Shown: in pieces, positions 40,222 to 48,878 of the stretch
Layout of the letters: every line of letters begins with the position of its first letter
How positions within the stretch are numbered: position 1 is the first letter of the stretch
Made by a program: the position numbers and the translations under genes
The notes under the pieces: generated by a model
What the model was told of the DNA's origin: nothing
The model's input: the letters and a program-made list of their open reading frames with translations, nothing else
Database searches by the model: none
Source of the DNA: Firmicutes bacterium UBA3553
Lineage (GTDB): Bacteria; Bacillota; Clostridia; Tissierellales; Sedimentibacteraceae
Assembly: GCA_002381185.1 (NCBI GenBank)
Contig: DFOA01000020.1
Coordinates: 248,001-312,000 of the forward strand
Direction of reading: 5' to 3'
DNA: 64,000 nucleotides

Positions 40222-41241
40222 TTAAATTATCGGGTCCACAAATAATTCAATTATTCCGCCGCAGACCATTCCATCGTCTTCTGCCTCTACACCTGTCATA
40301 TCAACCTTAACCAGTTCGCATTTTTGTCTGTCAAGCGCATTAAACGCTCTCTGCCTCAGCTCTGCCTCAACACAACCTCCGCCGATGGTTCCGATCATAG
40401 TCCCATCCTTGCAGACAATCATTTTAGTTCCCACATCTCTCGGTGATGACCCTTTTCTTGATACAATGGTTACAACAGCTTTAGGTACATTCTTATATCT
40501 TTCGCTGAATATTACTTCTAACAGCTCATTGTCAAAAGCACTGAAGCCTGCTTTTTTATTTTTCACTTCTATTATTTCAGCCATTATTGACACAGCTATT
40601 TCAGCCGGTGTCTCTGCACCGATTTTTAATCCTATTGGCGTATAGACCTTGTCCAGTTTTTCTCTTGAAATTCCTTTGTCCTCTAAATAATCCAATACTT
40701 TTCCCACACGCAGTCTGCTTCCAATCATTCCAATATATGCATTATCTTTATTGATTATTTTCTCAAGGCACACCTGGTCGTATCTGTGACCTCTTGTTAC
40801 AATTATAAAGAATGTGCCGCTGTCACCTTCTATCTTATCCAATGCATTTTCAAAAGGCTCGTACATAACTTTGTCGGCGCCTGCTGCTTTCGCATTATTT
40901 GTAAATTCCATCCTGTCGTCAATAACTGTTACAGGCAAATCCAACAGGTTGCACATTTTTATAATTGCAATTGAAACATGCCCGGCACCGCATACAACTA
41001 CATTGTAGCTTTGTCTTAAAAATTCTGTATATACTTTTTCGCCATCAACCGTAATTGTCTGGCTTTTTTTGTTGACAGGCACTAATTCAATTGTTTTTTC
41101 CCAGTCAATATCTCCGGTGGAATAAATTATTTCGCCGTCAGAAAGAACCATCTTAGCTCCGATTTTATTCCCTGTTAAATATGTAAATACCACATTTTCC
41201 TTGCTGTCATCCAATTGCTGTAAAATTTCATAAAATCTCAT
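40222..41241 (-). CDS. XdhC/CoxI-family molybdenum-cofactor insertion protein with reversed domain order
   Basis: 339 aa from ATG 41241, 8 bases after AAGG. XdhC proteins bind and sulfurate molybdenum cofactor for xanthine-dehydrogenase-type enzymes. Usually the XdhC_CoxI motif domain comes first and the Rossmann domain last. Here NVVVCGAGHVSIAI (Rossmann) starts near residue 80, while SRKGSSPRDVGTKMIV and GTIGGGCVEAE, ending DDGMVCGG, stand at the C-terminus. The N-terminal ~80 residues are unrecognised, possibly a degenerate CoxI domain. Its likely client is the hydroxylase at 4919-8457. Single gene. Confidence 0.82.
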   Translation of the reverse strand: MRFYEILQQLDDSKENVVFTYLTGNKIGAKMVLSDGEIIYSTGDIDWEKTIELVPVNKKSQTITVDGEKVYTEFLRQSYNVVVCGAGHVSIAIIKMCNLLDLPVTVIDDRMEFTNNAKAAGADKVMYEPFENALDKIEGDSGTFFIIVTRGHRYDQVCLEKIINKDNAYIGMIGSRLRVGKVLDYLEDKGISREKLDKVYTPIGLKIGAETPAEIAVSIMAEIIEVKNKKAGFSAFDNELLEVIFSERYKNVPKAVVTIVSRKGSSPRDVGTKMIVCKDGTMIGTIGGGCVEAELRQRAFNALDRQKCELVKVDMTGVEAEDDGMVCGGIIELFVDPII

Positions 41242-41360
41242 GTAACTCACCTTCCTAATCTAATATTCATCAACACAGCCTCATGTTTATTATCTTTGCG
41301 ACATCGTCAAAATTTTATCTTACGGTTAAATTATATAGTTCAACTCCATTTTCGTCAATC

Positions 41361-41394
41361 AAAAAACTTCTGTTACGGCTAACAGAAGTTTTTT
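41361..41394 (-). terminator. Terminator after the small CPC_1213-like gene
   Basis: AAAAAACTTCTGTTA (41361-41375), loop CGGC, complement 41380-41394, perfect 15-bp stem with T-run. Confidence 0.93.
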
Positions 41395-41409
41395 ATTTAC
41401 CTTATTTAA

Positions 41410-41574
41410 TTATCTCTGGTGCTGATGATCTATTCTGTCTTGATAATTATCGTCTTTTAATCCAAACACCGCTCTTGCGCTTTCTGCCTGAGGATTATGT
41501 GTTATATGCTTGGAACGGAATTTGCCGTCTTCTTTTTTATTGTTTTTGGTGCTTTTCATTTTATTGTCTGTCAT
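41410..41574 (-). CDS. Small basic protein, CPC_1213-like
   Basis: 54 aa from ATG 41574, 8 bases after AGGAG. Lys-rich start, then EDGKFRSKHITHNPQAESAR and AVFGLKDDN. I recognise this as the small CPC_1213-type family of Clostridia, about 45-55 aa, role unknown. Strong terminator directly after it and three direct repeats upstream support a real, regulated gene. Confidence 0.75.
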   Translation of the reverse strand: MTDNKMKSTKNNKKEDGKFRSKHITHNPQAESARAVFGLKDDNYQDRIDHQHQR

Positions 41575-41619
41575 ATAAAATCTCCTATGCAATTGCTGCT
41601 ATTAAAATAAAAGTGTTTA

Positions 41620-41689
41620 TTGTTCTATGTGATGTTACTTTTTTAATGTTCTATGTCGTATATGTGCTTTGTAATGTTCTATGTCGTAT
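41620..41689. repeat. Three direct repeats upstream of the CPC_1213-like gene
   Basis: AATGTTCTATGTCGTAT is present exactly twice, at 41645-41661 and 41673-41689 (28-base period), and a shorter copy TGTTCTATGT at 41621-41630. They lie about 50-115 bases upstream of the start at 41574 on the minus strand. Possible binding sites. The rest of 41690-41885 is AT-rich and contains nothing I can name. Confidence 0.6.
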
Positions 41690-41885
41690 TGATTTTTTAA
41701 TTCACTTTTATTTCTTTTTGTAATCTTATTTTTACCTGAATCTAATTTTTGATACATATATCAATTTTCCAATGAATTAATTTTTTAACTGTTATTTTAA
41801 CAGCAAAATGAAAATTTACCTAAACAAATAATTAAAAAATTAATTTTGAAAAAATAAAATTTGAATTTATTATTAAATGTAATCA

Positions 41886-43049
41886 TTAGAATGCTGACTT
41901 GAAAATATTCAAAATATCCTTCTCATTGAGCGGCTTAAAATTTCCTACCTCACCAAATCTGGCTGCCTGTCTTGCCAGCAGCTCAAGCTTATCTTCTTCT
42001 ATGCCTGCTTCGCCGAGCGTCGCCGGTATTCCTAAAGAAATAAAATAATCTCTTGTCATTTCAATAGATTCATATGCAATTTTGTATTTTTCATGATTTT
42101 CATCAATACCCCAGACATTAACACCATATTCCACAAAGTTTTGCAATGTGCTGTCATCTAATACATACTTCATCCAATGAGGTGTTAAAATTGCAAGGCC
42201 TACTCCATGAGTTATGTCGTAAAAAGCACTTAATTCATGTTCCATTGGATGAACGCTCCATTCGGAATTTTTGCCATATGCCAAAAGGTTATTAATAGCC
42301 AGGCTTGATGCCCACATTAAATTTGCTCTCGCTTCATAGTTTTCAGGTTCTTCAATTGCAATTTTCCCATACTTTATGCAGGTCTTAAGTATTGCTTCGG
42401 CTAATCTGTTCTGGATATACGCACCTTCTGTTTTCTGAAAATATTCTTCAAAAACATGGCTCATTATATCTGCTGTTCCCGCCGCAGTTTGATTTTTAGG
42501 AACTGAAAATGTGTATGTTGGATCAAGTATGGAAAACCTTGGCGCCATGTCCGGATGGCCGGTTCCGAGCTTTTCTTTAGTTCTCATATTGGATATAACA
42601 GCTCCAGCATCCATTTCGGAACCTGTGGCCGAAAGGGTCAATATTGCAGCTATAGGCATAACCTTTTGAATTTTTGAAGAATCCTTTACTATTTCCCACG
42701 GACATCCGTCATAATAGCGGGCGGCAGCAATAACCTTTGCGCAGTCTATGGAGCTTCCCCCTCCCACAGCCAGTACAATATCAATATTATTTTCCTTGCA
42801 GATATCTGCACCCTTCTTGACTGTATCCACCCTGGGATTAGGCTCCACCCCTGGAAGCTCCCAGTATTTTATAGAACTTTCATTAAAGATATTTATTACT
42901 TTGTCATATATACCGTTTCTTTTAATGCTTCCTCCTCCATAAACCAAAAGAACCCTTGATCCGTATTTTTTTAGCTGTTCGCCTAATACATCAATTTTAT
43001 CCTTTCCAAAAAATATTTCCGTAGGAATGGAATAATCAAAATTTAACAT
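41886..43049 (-). CDS. Iron-containing alcohol dehydrogenase, butanol-dehydrogenase type
   Basis: 387 aa. FGKDKIDVLGEQLKKYG and VYGGGSIKRNG (NAD(P) binding), GGGSSIDCAKVIAA, then metal ligands in ADIMSHVFEEYF, HPMEHELSA and THGVGLAIL. The family (BdhA/YqhD) reduces aldehydes to alcohols with NADPH. AAAGGAGG before ATG. Single gene; which aldehyde is used is unknown. Confidence 0.93.
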   Translation of the reverse strand: MLNFDYSIPTEIFFGKDKIDVLGEQLKKYGSRVLLVYGGGSIKRNGIYDKVINIFNESSIKYWELPGVEPNPRVDTVKKGADICKENNIDIVLAVGGGSSIDCAKVIAAARYYDGCPWEIVKDSSKIQKVMPIAAILTLSATGSEMDAGAVISNMRTKEKLGTGHPDMAPRFSILDPTYTFSVPKNQTAAGTADIMSHVFEEYFQKTEGAYIQNRLAEAILKTCIKYGKIAIEEPENYEARANLMWASSLAINNLLAYGKNSEWSVHPMEHELSAFYDITHGVGLAILTPHWMKYVLDDSTLQNFVEYGVNVWGIDENHEKYKIAYESIEMTRDYFISLGIPATLGEAGIEEDKLELLARQAARFGEVGNFKPLNEKDILNIFKSAF

Positions 43050-43126
43050 ATCTGCCTCCTTTTCATTTTTTATTTAGATTTGCCGATTTATTAATTATTA
43101 TCCTAAATTTAAAGCGTGATTTATTA

Positions 43127-43621
43127 TTAGGATTCTACTTCAATCAGTGATACTTTCACCCATAATTTCAATATGTCTGTAAGCACTAGCTTATTGACGG
43201 TCAATTGATACTCTGCTCCGTCAAATTTTAATATCCTTTTATCTATGACCTGTAAAAGAATATCTGCATCAAGTCCTTTTATCTCCTTGCCCAAAGAAGA
43301 CCTGAACTTTTCTTTAATTGCTTTTTCAATTTCCATATTATCGATTTGATCAATCTGGACTTCACTTAAATCTCCAAATTCTAATATCACCTCTATATCC
43401 TTAAGGACAATATTTGAATTATTAATTGATTTTTCAAGTGCAGCAAGCTTCTCATCCTTGTCAGTTATTGTATTTTCCAAATATGTTATTCTTTCATAAA
43501 ACGAATCCATTCTGTAGCTGATCAGCATGCTGATAGATACTGCACCAATAATCGAACCCCACAGCAAGCCTGTTATGAAACATATGATAAACGGATAGAC
43601 TATCTTTCTCATTTTCCCCAT
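43127..43621 (-). CDS. ytrI: YtrI-like sporulation membrane protein
   Basis: About 164 aa from ATG 43621 (GTG 43633 and ATG 43612 are alternatives). One N-terminal membrane helix (VYPFIICFITGLLWGSIIGA), then a coiled-coil-prone region (ERITYLENTITDKDEKLAAL) and a folded C-terminal part. Recognised mainly by its link to ytrH, which it overlaps. In Bacillus, YtrI is a sigma-E-controlled protein needed for normal spores. Direct sequence identity is weak, so the symbol is provisional. Confidence 0.65.
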   Translation of the reverse strand: MGKMRKIVYPFIICFITGLLWGSIIGAVSISMLISYRMDSFYERITYLENTITDKDEKLAALEKSINNSNIVLKDIEVILEFGDLSEVQIDQIDNMEIEKAIKEKFRSSLGKEIKGLDADILLQVIDKRILKFDGAEYQLTVNKLVLTDILKLWVKVSLIEVES

Positions 43622-43947
43622 ATGACACCGCACCTTTGAAGAAGTCTGATGAATTCATATCCCATATTTGCGCCGGTCAGGGAAATTAAAATATATAGCG
43701 CCTGTTTGATTAAAGTTTTTATTTCTCCCTCAAAAATACCCTTTTCTATAACTGCGAAGGATGAAAATGTCCCTCCCAGAGATGCTGCAATCGCCCATAT
43801 TTTTATGGAATTAGCAACTTCCAGCATAACTTTGCAAGGCGGATTGTTGGTTATTATTGCTCCTAATCCTGAAAACAAACTTGCTCCGATAACCACTCCG
43901 AATGCTATTAAAAAGTTTTGAATTACACTGGTATAAAAAGAAGACAT
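43609..43947 (-). CDS. ytrH: YtrH-family sporulation membrane protein
   Basis: 112 aa with three hydrophobic segments. NFLIAFGVVIGASLFSGLGAI and IKIWAIAASLGGTFSSFAVIEKGIF correspond to the YtrH pattern (IALGVIIGGALFG, KIWALVAAIGGTFD). Belongs to the sigma-E mother-cell programme in Bacillus. The stop overlaps the start of the next gene. Its presence is strong evidence for a spore former. Confidence 0.85.
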   Translation of the reverse strand: MSSFYTSVIQNFLIAFGVVIGASLFSGLGAIITNNPPCKVMLEVANSIKIWAIAASLGGTFSSFAVIEKGIFEGEIKTLIKQALYILISLTGANMGYEFIRLLQRCGVIWGK

Positions 43948-44006
43948 CTCATCACCAAACCTTTCTTTTTACAAGGTATGAACAATAAAATGTCTTTATG
44001 ATTATA

Positions 44007-46004
44007 TTATATTTGTTCTTTAATTAATCCTATTCTATATGCATCCAAAAGCATTTGCAAATCTTTGATTTGTTCCTTAAGCTGCTCTCCGTTGTCTGTA
44101 TCTCCTACTCTTTTTCTTTCTACCTCTTTTTCTAAAACTATAGTTGTTGAGTGAATATCTTTTTCTTCTTCAATAGCTTTTTGGGCAGATTCAAAAGGAT
44201 CATGTGATACCAATATAAGTCCGTAGGAATTGTATATGAGAGTATATCCCGCAATTCCGGTTGTACCCTGATAAGCTCTTGAAAACCCACCATCTATAAC
44301 TAAAAGCTTACCATTAGCCTTTATGGGGCTTTCTCCATTTTTGCTTTTAACAGGTACATGACCGTTTATGATGTGGGAAGTTTCTGGATTCAGGCCAAAT
44401 TCCTCAAATATTAAATTGCACATATATTCACTGTCTTCAAGCTTAAAATACGGGCTTTTCTTCTCTTTGTGAGTTTCCTTATCATCGATAAAATATCTTT
44501 CAAAGGTGGTCATCTTATCCTTGCCAAACAAAGGAGAGTCAGGTCCGGTCCACAAATACCAGGTAATATCCATACCATAAAGCTTCCCTTCAGGATTGTT
44601 TTTATGGAAATACCCTTCTCTGACTAAAATTTCAAGCCTGTCAAAATATGCTTTGCCGCTGTATTCTTTTCCTGACGAACCTATTTTAACTTTTTTAAAT
44701 GTACCATCTTCATTAACAGGAATTCCTCCATGGTAAAGAAGATTTGAATTGACTTTCAAATACATGCTCCCGTTTGACAATAAAAATCTTATGTGCTTCT
44801 GAAGTTTTTCACTGTTTAAAAAAGAAGACTTCAGTTTTTCGATAACATCTCTTTCTTCTTTAGTCAAAGCATAAGGATTTTTGGGATCTATAGTTGGGAA
44901 GTTATTGTCATTTAGCTTGTATGTCCTGCCATACCAGTCAATGGTTTCTTCCTTATAATTTATTTTATTCAATAAAAGTCTGTCTTCCATATTAAAATGT
45001 GGACGTCTTTTAATTAATTCACCTTCTAATTTAAATTGTATTATTGAAATAGCCTTGTGCATCTTTGCAATAAGCCTTAAATCATTTTCATTATATACAA
45101 TGTCTCCTTCAATCTTTGGTTTAAATTGTATGCAGTCATCGTCGCCATAAAACTCCAGCGCAAATGTAGCAAGCGGCAGCATATTTATTCCGTAGCCGTC
45201 CTCAATGGTATCTAAATTTGCATATCTTGTGCAGATTCGTATTACTGTTGCTATACATGCCTCACTGCCGGCAGCAGCACCCATCCACAGCACATCATGA
45301 TTTCCCCATTGAATATCCACAGAATGATAGTTCATAAGTGTATCCATTACCTTATCGGCACCCGGTCCTCTGTCAAATATGTCTCCCACAATATGAAGTC
45401 TGTCTATGACAAGTCTTTGAATAAGCTTAGACATTGCAATGATAAATTCATCAGCCCTGCCAACCCTGATAATAGAGTTAATTATCTCGCTGTAATATTC
45501 CTCCTTGTCAAATTCCTCAGGGCCCTTGTGCATCAGCTCTTCAATTATGTACGCAAATTCCGGAGGCAGTGCCTTTCTCACCTTCATGCGCGTATATTTA
45601 AAAGCTGCTTTTCTGCTTACAACAATAAGCCTGTAAATTGTGATTTTGTACCATTCATCAATATTTTCTTCCTGCTTATGAATTATTTCCAGCTTCTGCT
45701 CAGGATAATAAATTAATGCAGCAAGGCTTTTAATATCTCTTTCGCTCATAATATCGCCAAAAACTTCTGTTATTTTCCGCTTGATATTTCCCGAGCCGTT
45801 CTTAAGAACATGATTGAAAGATTCATACTCACCATGAATATCAGACATAAAATGTTCTGTACCCTTTGGAAGGTTTAATATTGCCTGCAAGTTGATTATT
45901 TCAGTACAGCAGGAAGCAATGGTTGGGAACTGCTTTGATAAAAGCTTTATATAACGCAATTCATCGTTTAAATCCTGGACTGCGTCTTCAATTGAATACT
46001 GCAT
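44007..46004 (-). CDS. fbp: Fructose-1,6-bisphosphatase, class III
   Basis: 665 aa, the length of the Firmicute class III enzyme, unrelated to classical FBPase. Metallophosphatase motifs SDIHGEYESF, VGDIFDRGPGADK, WGNHD and NGHVPV are intact. Hydrolyses fructose 1,6-bisphosphate to fructose 6-phosphate in gluconeogenesis, in line with growth on amino and organic acids. AAGGAG before ATG. Single gene. Confidence 0.96.
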   Translation of the reverse strand: MQYSIEDAVQDLNDELRYIKLLSKQFPTIASCCTEIINLQAILNLPKGTEHFMSDIHGEYESFNHVLKNGSGNIKRKITEVFGDIMSERDIKSLAALIYYPEQKLEIIHKQEENIDEWYKITIYRLIVVSRKAAFKYTRMKVRKALPPEFAYIIEELMHKGPEEFDKEEYYSEIINSIIRVGRADEFIIAMSKLIQRLVIDRLHIVGDIFDRGPGADKVMDTLMNYHSVDIQWGNHDVLWMGAAAGSEACIATVIRICTRYANLDTIEDGYGINMLPLATFALEFYGDDDCIQFKPKIEGDIVYNENDLRLIAKMHKAISIIQFKLEGELIKRRPHFNMEDRLLLNKINYKEETIDWYGRTYKLNDNNFPTIDPKNPYALTKEERDVIEKLKSSFLNSEKLQKHIRFLLSNGSMYLKVNSNLLYHGGIPVNEDGTFKKVKIGSSGKEYSGKAYFDRLEILVREGYFHKNNPEGKLYGMDITWYLWTGPDSPLFGKDKMTTFERYFIDDKETHKEKKSPYFKLEDSEYMCNLIFEEFGLNPETSHIINGHVPVKSKNGESPIKANGKLLVIDGGFSRAYQGTTGIAGYTLIYNSYGLILVSHDPFESAQKAIEEEKDIHSTTIVLEKEVERKRVGDTDNGEQLKEQIKDLQMLLDAYRIGLIKEQI

Positions 46005-46146
46005 GACACTCTCCTTAATCAGATATTCTCCATTAATGGATTATCGTTCATAATAATACTATACCATAAATGTTGTTCAAATACAATTAGTATAGCATAT
46101 TTAAAGGTTTAAAATTACTTATGCATTATATCGTTAATGAAATTCA

Positions 46147-48597
46147 TTACAAGTATTTTGCTGTTACACTACTGCTTATCTCAGCTAATTCTCTTGGAGT
46201 TCCCGTAAAAATAACATGCCCTCCTTTTTCACCTCCGTCTGGACCGAGATCAATAATCCAATCGCTGTTTTTGATAATCTGTTGATTATGCTCAACCACC
46301 ACCACAGTATTTCCGGCATCCACCAGACGGTTAATAAGTACGATAAAATGCTCAACGTCTTTTGGATGCAAGCCTGTTGTTGGCTCGTCTAACAAATATA
46401 AATTCGTTATCCCTGTACGGGTTCCAATTAGCTCTTTAGAGAGTTTAAGCCGTTGTCCCTCGCCGCCGGACAAGGTAGTCAGAGTCTGTCCAAGCTCCAA
46501 ATATCCAAGCCCCACATCTTGAAGCAACTTCAAAATTCTTATCACCTTTTTATGCTTTTTGAAAAATTCAATCGCTTCTTCAACAGACATTTTCAAAACA
46601 TCTTTTATTGAAAGACTTTCATATCTTGCGGAAAGGACATCATTGTTAAACTGGTTTCCGCTGCAAACGGGGCATGTAACTTCAATATTGGAAAAAAACA
46701 GCATATTACTGTCAATATAGCCCAACCCTTCACAGTTTTTACATCTGCCGCCGGGCGTATTAAAAGAAAAGTGCTTTGCGGTCAGCCCTGCTTTTTTTGC
46801 GTCATCTGTTTTCGCAAAGATGTTTCTTATTTCAGAATGCACCTCCGAATATGTCGCTACATTAGACCGCTTCATCTTCGTGATTGCTGATTGCTCGATT
46901 TCAACCACTTTTGAAAATATTTCAAGTCCAAATACGCTATTGTGCTTTGAATTAGAATTTCCTTTTGCCAGTATTTCAAATACCAAAGTTGACTTTCCGG
47001 AACCGGATGGCCCGGTAATAGTCGTAAGGCATCCAACAGGAATATCAACGCTTATATTCTTTAAATTAAACTTGTCAGCATTTTTTATATGAATTGCCCT
47101 TCCGGTTCCTTTTCTGAAAGCAGTCTTACCTGGGTGTGGATTTCGTAGATATTCGCCCGTTGCAGAAAGCGGATGACGTTTTATTTCTGCAAGTGTTCCC
47201 GCAGATACAATTTCACCGCCATATTTCCCTGAGCCGGGTCCAATGTCCACAATATAGTCGGCGGCGGTCATTATATCAACATCATGTTCGATAACAAGCA
47301 CAGTATTTTCCAAATCCCTCAGTTTTTGAAGAATTGTTACTAATCCTGCCGTGTCTTTTGGATGAAGCCCTATTGTCGGTTCATCCAAAATGTAGATTAT
47401 GCCGGACAAATCCGAATCCAGAACTGCCGCAAGCCGTAACCGTTGCAGTTCTCCTCCCGACAAAGTGACAGTTTGCCGGTCAAGAGAAAGATATCCAAGC
47501 CCTACGTTTATAAATCTTTTGAGTTTCGTTTCTATATCAAGCAAATAAGCCCTTACTAAATTGTATTGCTTTTCTGATAGCGAAGTCTCCAGTTCTTCAA
47601 TCCAGTTACATACTTTTTCTAACGAATAATTTGAGACTTCCGGCAAACGTGTTCCGTTCACAGTAACACTGCGGCTCAGTTCGCATAGACGTTCACCATT
47701 GCAGCTTGGGCACGCTACAGTGTCAAAATACCGGCCTAATTGACTTGTATCTCCCTCCTTCTCTGACAGCCTGCGCCACAATATGGGGAACGCACCTTCA
47801 AATCTGCCCGAAGCAACAGTTTTAGGTGGACTGATATTTGAGAAAGAACCTTTTACATTCTCGCACTCAATGCCTTCATACAAAATGGCTTTCTGTATCT
47901 CGCTAAATTTCTCAACAGGCGTATTCGGCATGATGGGAATGCCATAATGCTTCAAGGCTGCATAAAACGCAGAGGTTTGATATTCACCATATTTCTGCTC
48001 CCAATACTGTATAGCCCCCTCTTCCAAAGACAGATTTTCATTTACAACATTGCTTTTATTAATCCCATGGATTTTCCCCAATCCCTCACATTTCGGGCAA
48101 GCCCCTTCCTTTGTATTGAAGGAAAGCCCGGTGCGAGTAATTTTATCCATTCTCTTGCCACACTCGCAGCAGTACATATAAACGTAAAAATCATTGCCTA
48201 TTTTTTCCGTTTCCTCCTTGCAATCTGCGGAACAAATGGCTTTACCACAATGCGGGCATGTACGCACGCTCAGCTTTTCATATATCATGCGTAAATCAGT
48301 ATAAATATCTGTCATTGTTCCCACAGTTGAGCGGGGATTTTTATTGACATCGGTTTGCGAGATTATAATAGCGGGTGAAACACCCTGTATGCGCTCTACT
48401 TTCGGTTTGTGAATACCTTGATACGACATGGACTCCAAGTATTGTCTTTGGCATTCATTGTAGAGTACATCAACAAGTAATGTCGATTTGCCGGAACCTG
48501 AAAGTCCGGTGAACACGACCAGCTTATTTTTTGGTATTTCCAATGAAATGTTTTTAAGGTTGCCTTCACCGGCTCTTATAATTTTAATATTTGACAT
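46147..48597 (-). CDS. UvrA2-like ABC excinuclease paralogue
   Basis: 816 aa from ATG 48597, with AAGGAGG upstream; the extension to 48651 has none. Two ABC cassettes: GLSGSGKST with LSGGELQRL, and GPSGSGKST with LSGGEGQRL. Zinc-finger Cys pairs CPHCG, CCECGK, CPKCEGLG and CKNCEGLG...CPVCSG. True UvrA is about 940 aa; the shortfall lies in the region that binds UvrB, as in UvrA2 and drug-resistance paralogues (DrrC-like). Base use is somewhat richer in G and C than its neighbours, suggesting transfer. May give resistance to DNA-binding drugs. Confidence 0.88.
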   Translation of the reverse strand: MSNIKIIRAGEGNLKNISLEIPKNKLVVFTGLSGSGKSTLLVDVLYNECQRQYLESMSYQGIHKPKVERIQGVSPAIIISQTDVNKNPRSTVGTMTDIYTDLRMIYEKLSVRTCPHCGKAICSADCKEETEKIGNDFYVYMYCCECGKRMDKITRTGLSFNTKEGACPKCEGLGKIHGINKSNVVNENLSLEEGAIQYWEQKYGEYQTSAFYAALKHYGIPIMPNTPVEKFSEIQKAILYEGIECENVKGSFSNISPPKTVASGRFEGAFPILWRRLSEKEGDTSQLGRYFDTVACPSCNGERLCELSRSVTVNGTRLPEVSNYSLEKVCNWIEELETSLSEKQYNLVRAYLLDIETKLKRFINVGLGYLSLDRQTVTLSGGELQRLRLAAVLDSDLSGIIYILDEPTIGLHPKDTAGLVTILQKLRDLENTVLVIEHDVDIMTAADYIVDIGPGSGKYGGEIVSAGTLAEIKRHPLSATGEYLRNPHPGKTAFRKGTGRAIHIKNADKFNLKNISVDIPVGCLTTITGPSGSGKSTLVFEILAKGNSNSKHNSVFGLEIFSKVVEIEQSAITKMKRSNVATYSEVHSEIRNIFAKTDDAKKAGLTAKHFSFNTPGGRCKNCEGLGYIDSNMLFFSNIEVTCPVCSGNQFNNDVLSARYESLSIKDVLKMSVEEAIEFFKKHKKVIRILKLLQDVGLGYLELGQTLTTLSGGEGQRLKLSKELIGTRTGITNLYLLDEPTTGLHPKDVEHFIVLINRLVDAGNTVVVVEHNQQIIKNSDWIIDLGPDGGEKGGHVIFTGTPRELAEISSSVTAKYL

Positions 48598-48701
48598 GCA
48601 AAACCTCCTTGCAAAGTGCTGTTCTAATAATATTATATAACATTGGTGCAATTAGCAAACTTTTTATCAATTTATGCTGCGAAATTAGTGTTTACCTTAA
48701 T

Positions 48702-48730
48702 AAAACATTATATATATAGTATAATGTTTT
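48702..48730. repeat. AT-only palindrome
   Basis: AAAACATTATA (48702-48712) and TATAATGTTTT (48720-48730), perfect 11-bp arms, in the 280-base gap between uvrA2 and lpd. Contains TATAAT on both strands; perhaps an operator/promoter. No other feature found in this gap. Confidence 0.4.
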
Positions 48731-48822
48731 ATGTACATTGGTGTAAGCAGAAAAAACAATATCAAAGATAGAATTCAACCAGTAAATTTGTCGTCAAGCT
48801 GTTGTCCATGCCAGGCGCACTA

Positions 48823-48857
48823 AAAATAGGAAATCATAATACCTGATTTCCTATTTT
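48823..48857 (-). terminator. Terminator of the acetoin operon
   Basis: AAAATAGGAAATCA (48823-48836) and TGATTTCCTATTTT (48844-48857), perfect 14-bp stem, 22 bases past the lpd stop. Confidence 0.92.
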
Positions 48858-48878
48858 CACTCGTCCAAAAACCTTCAA

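Noticed and set aside
41283..41723. 146-codon plus-strand open frame
   Set aside because: Covers a terminator, the reverse of a good small gene and the repeats; composition is Phe/Leu/Cys-rich as in shadow frames.
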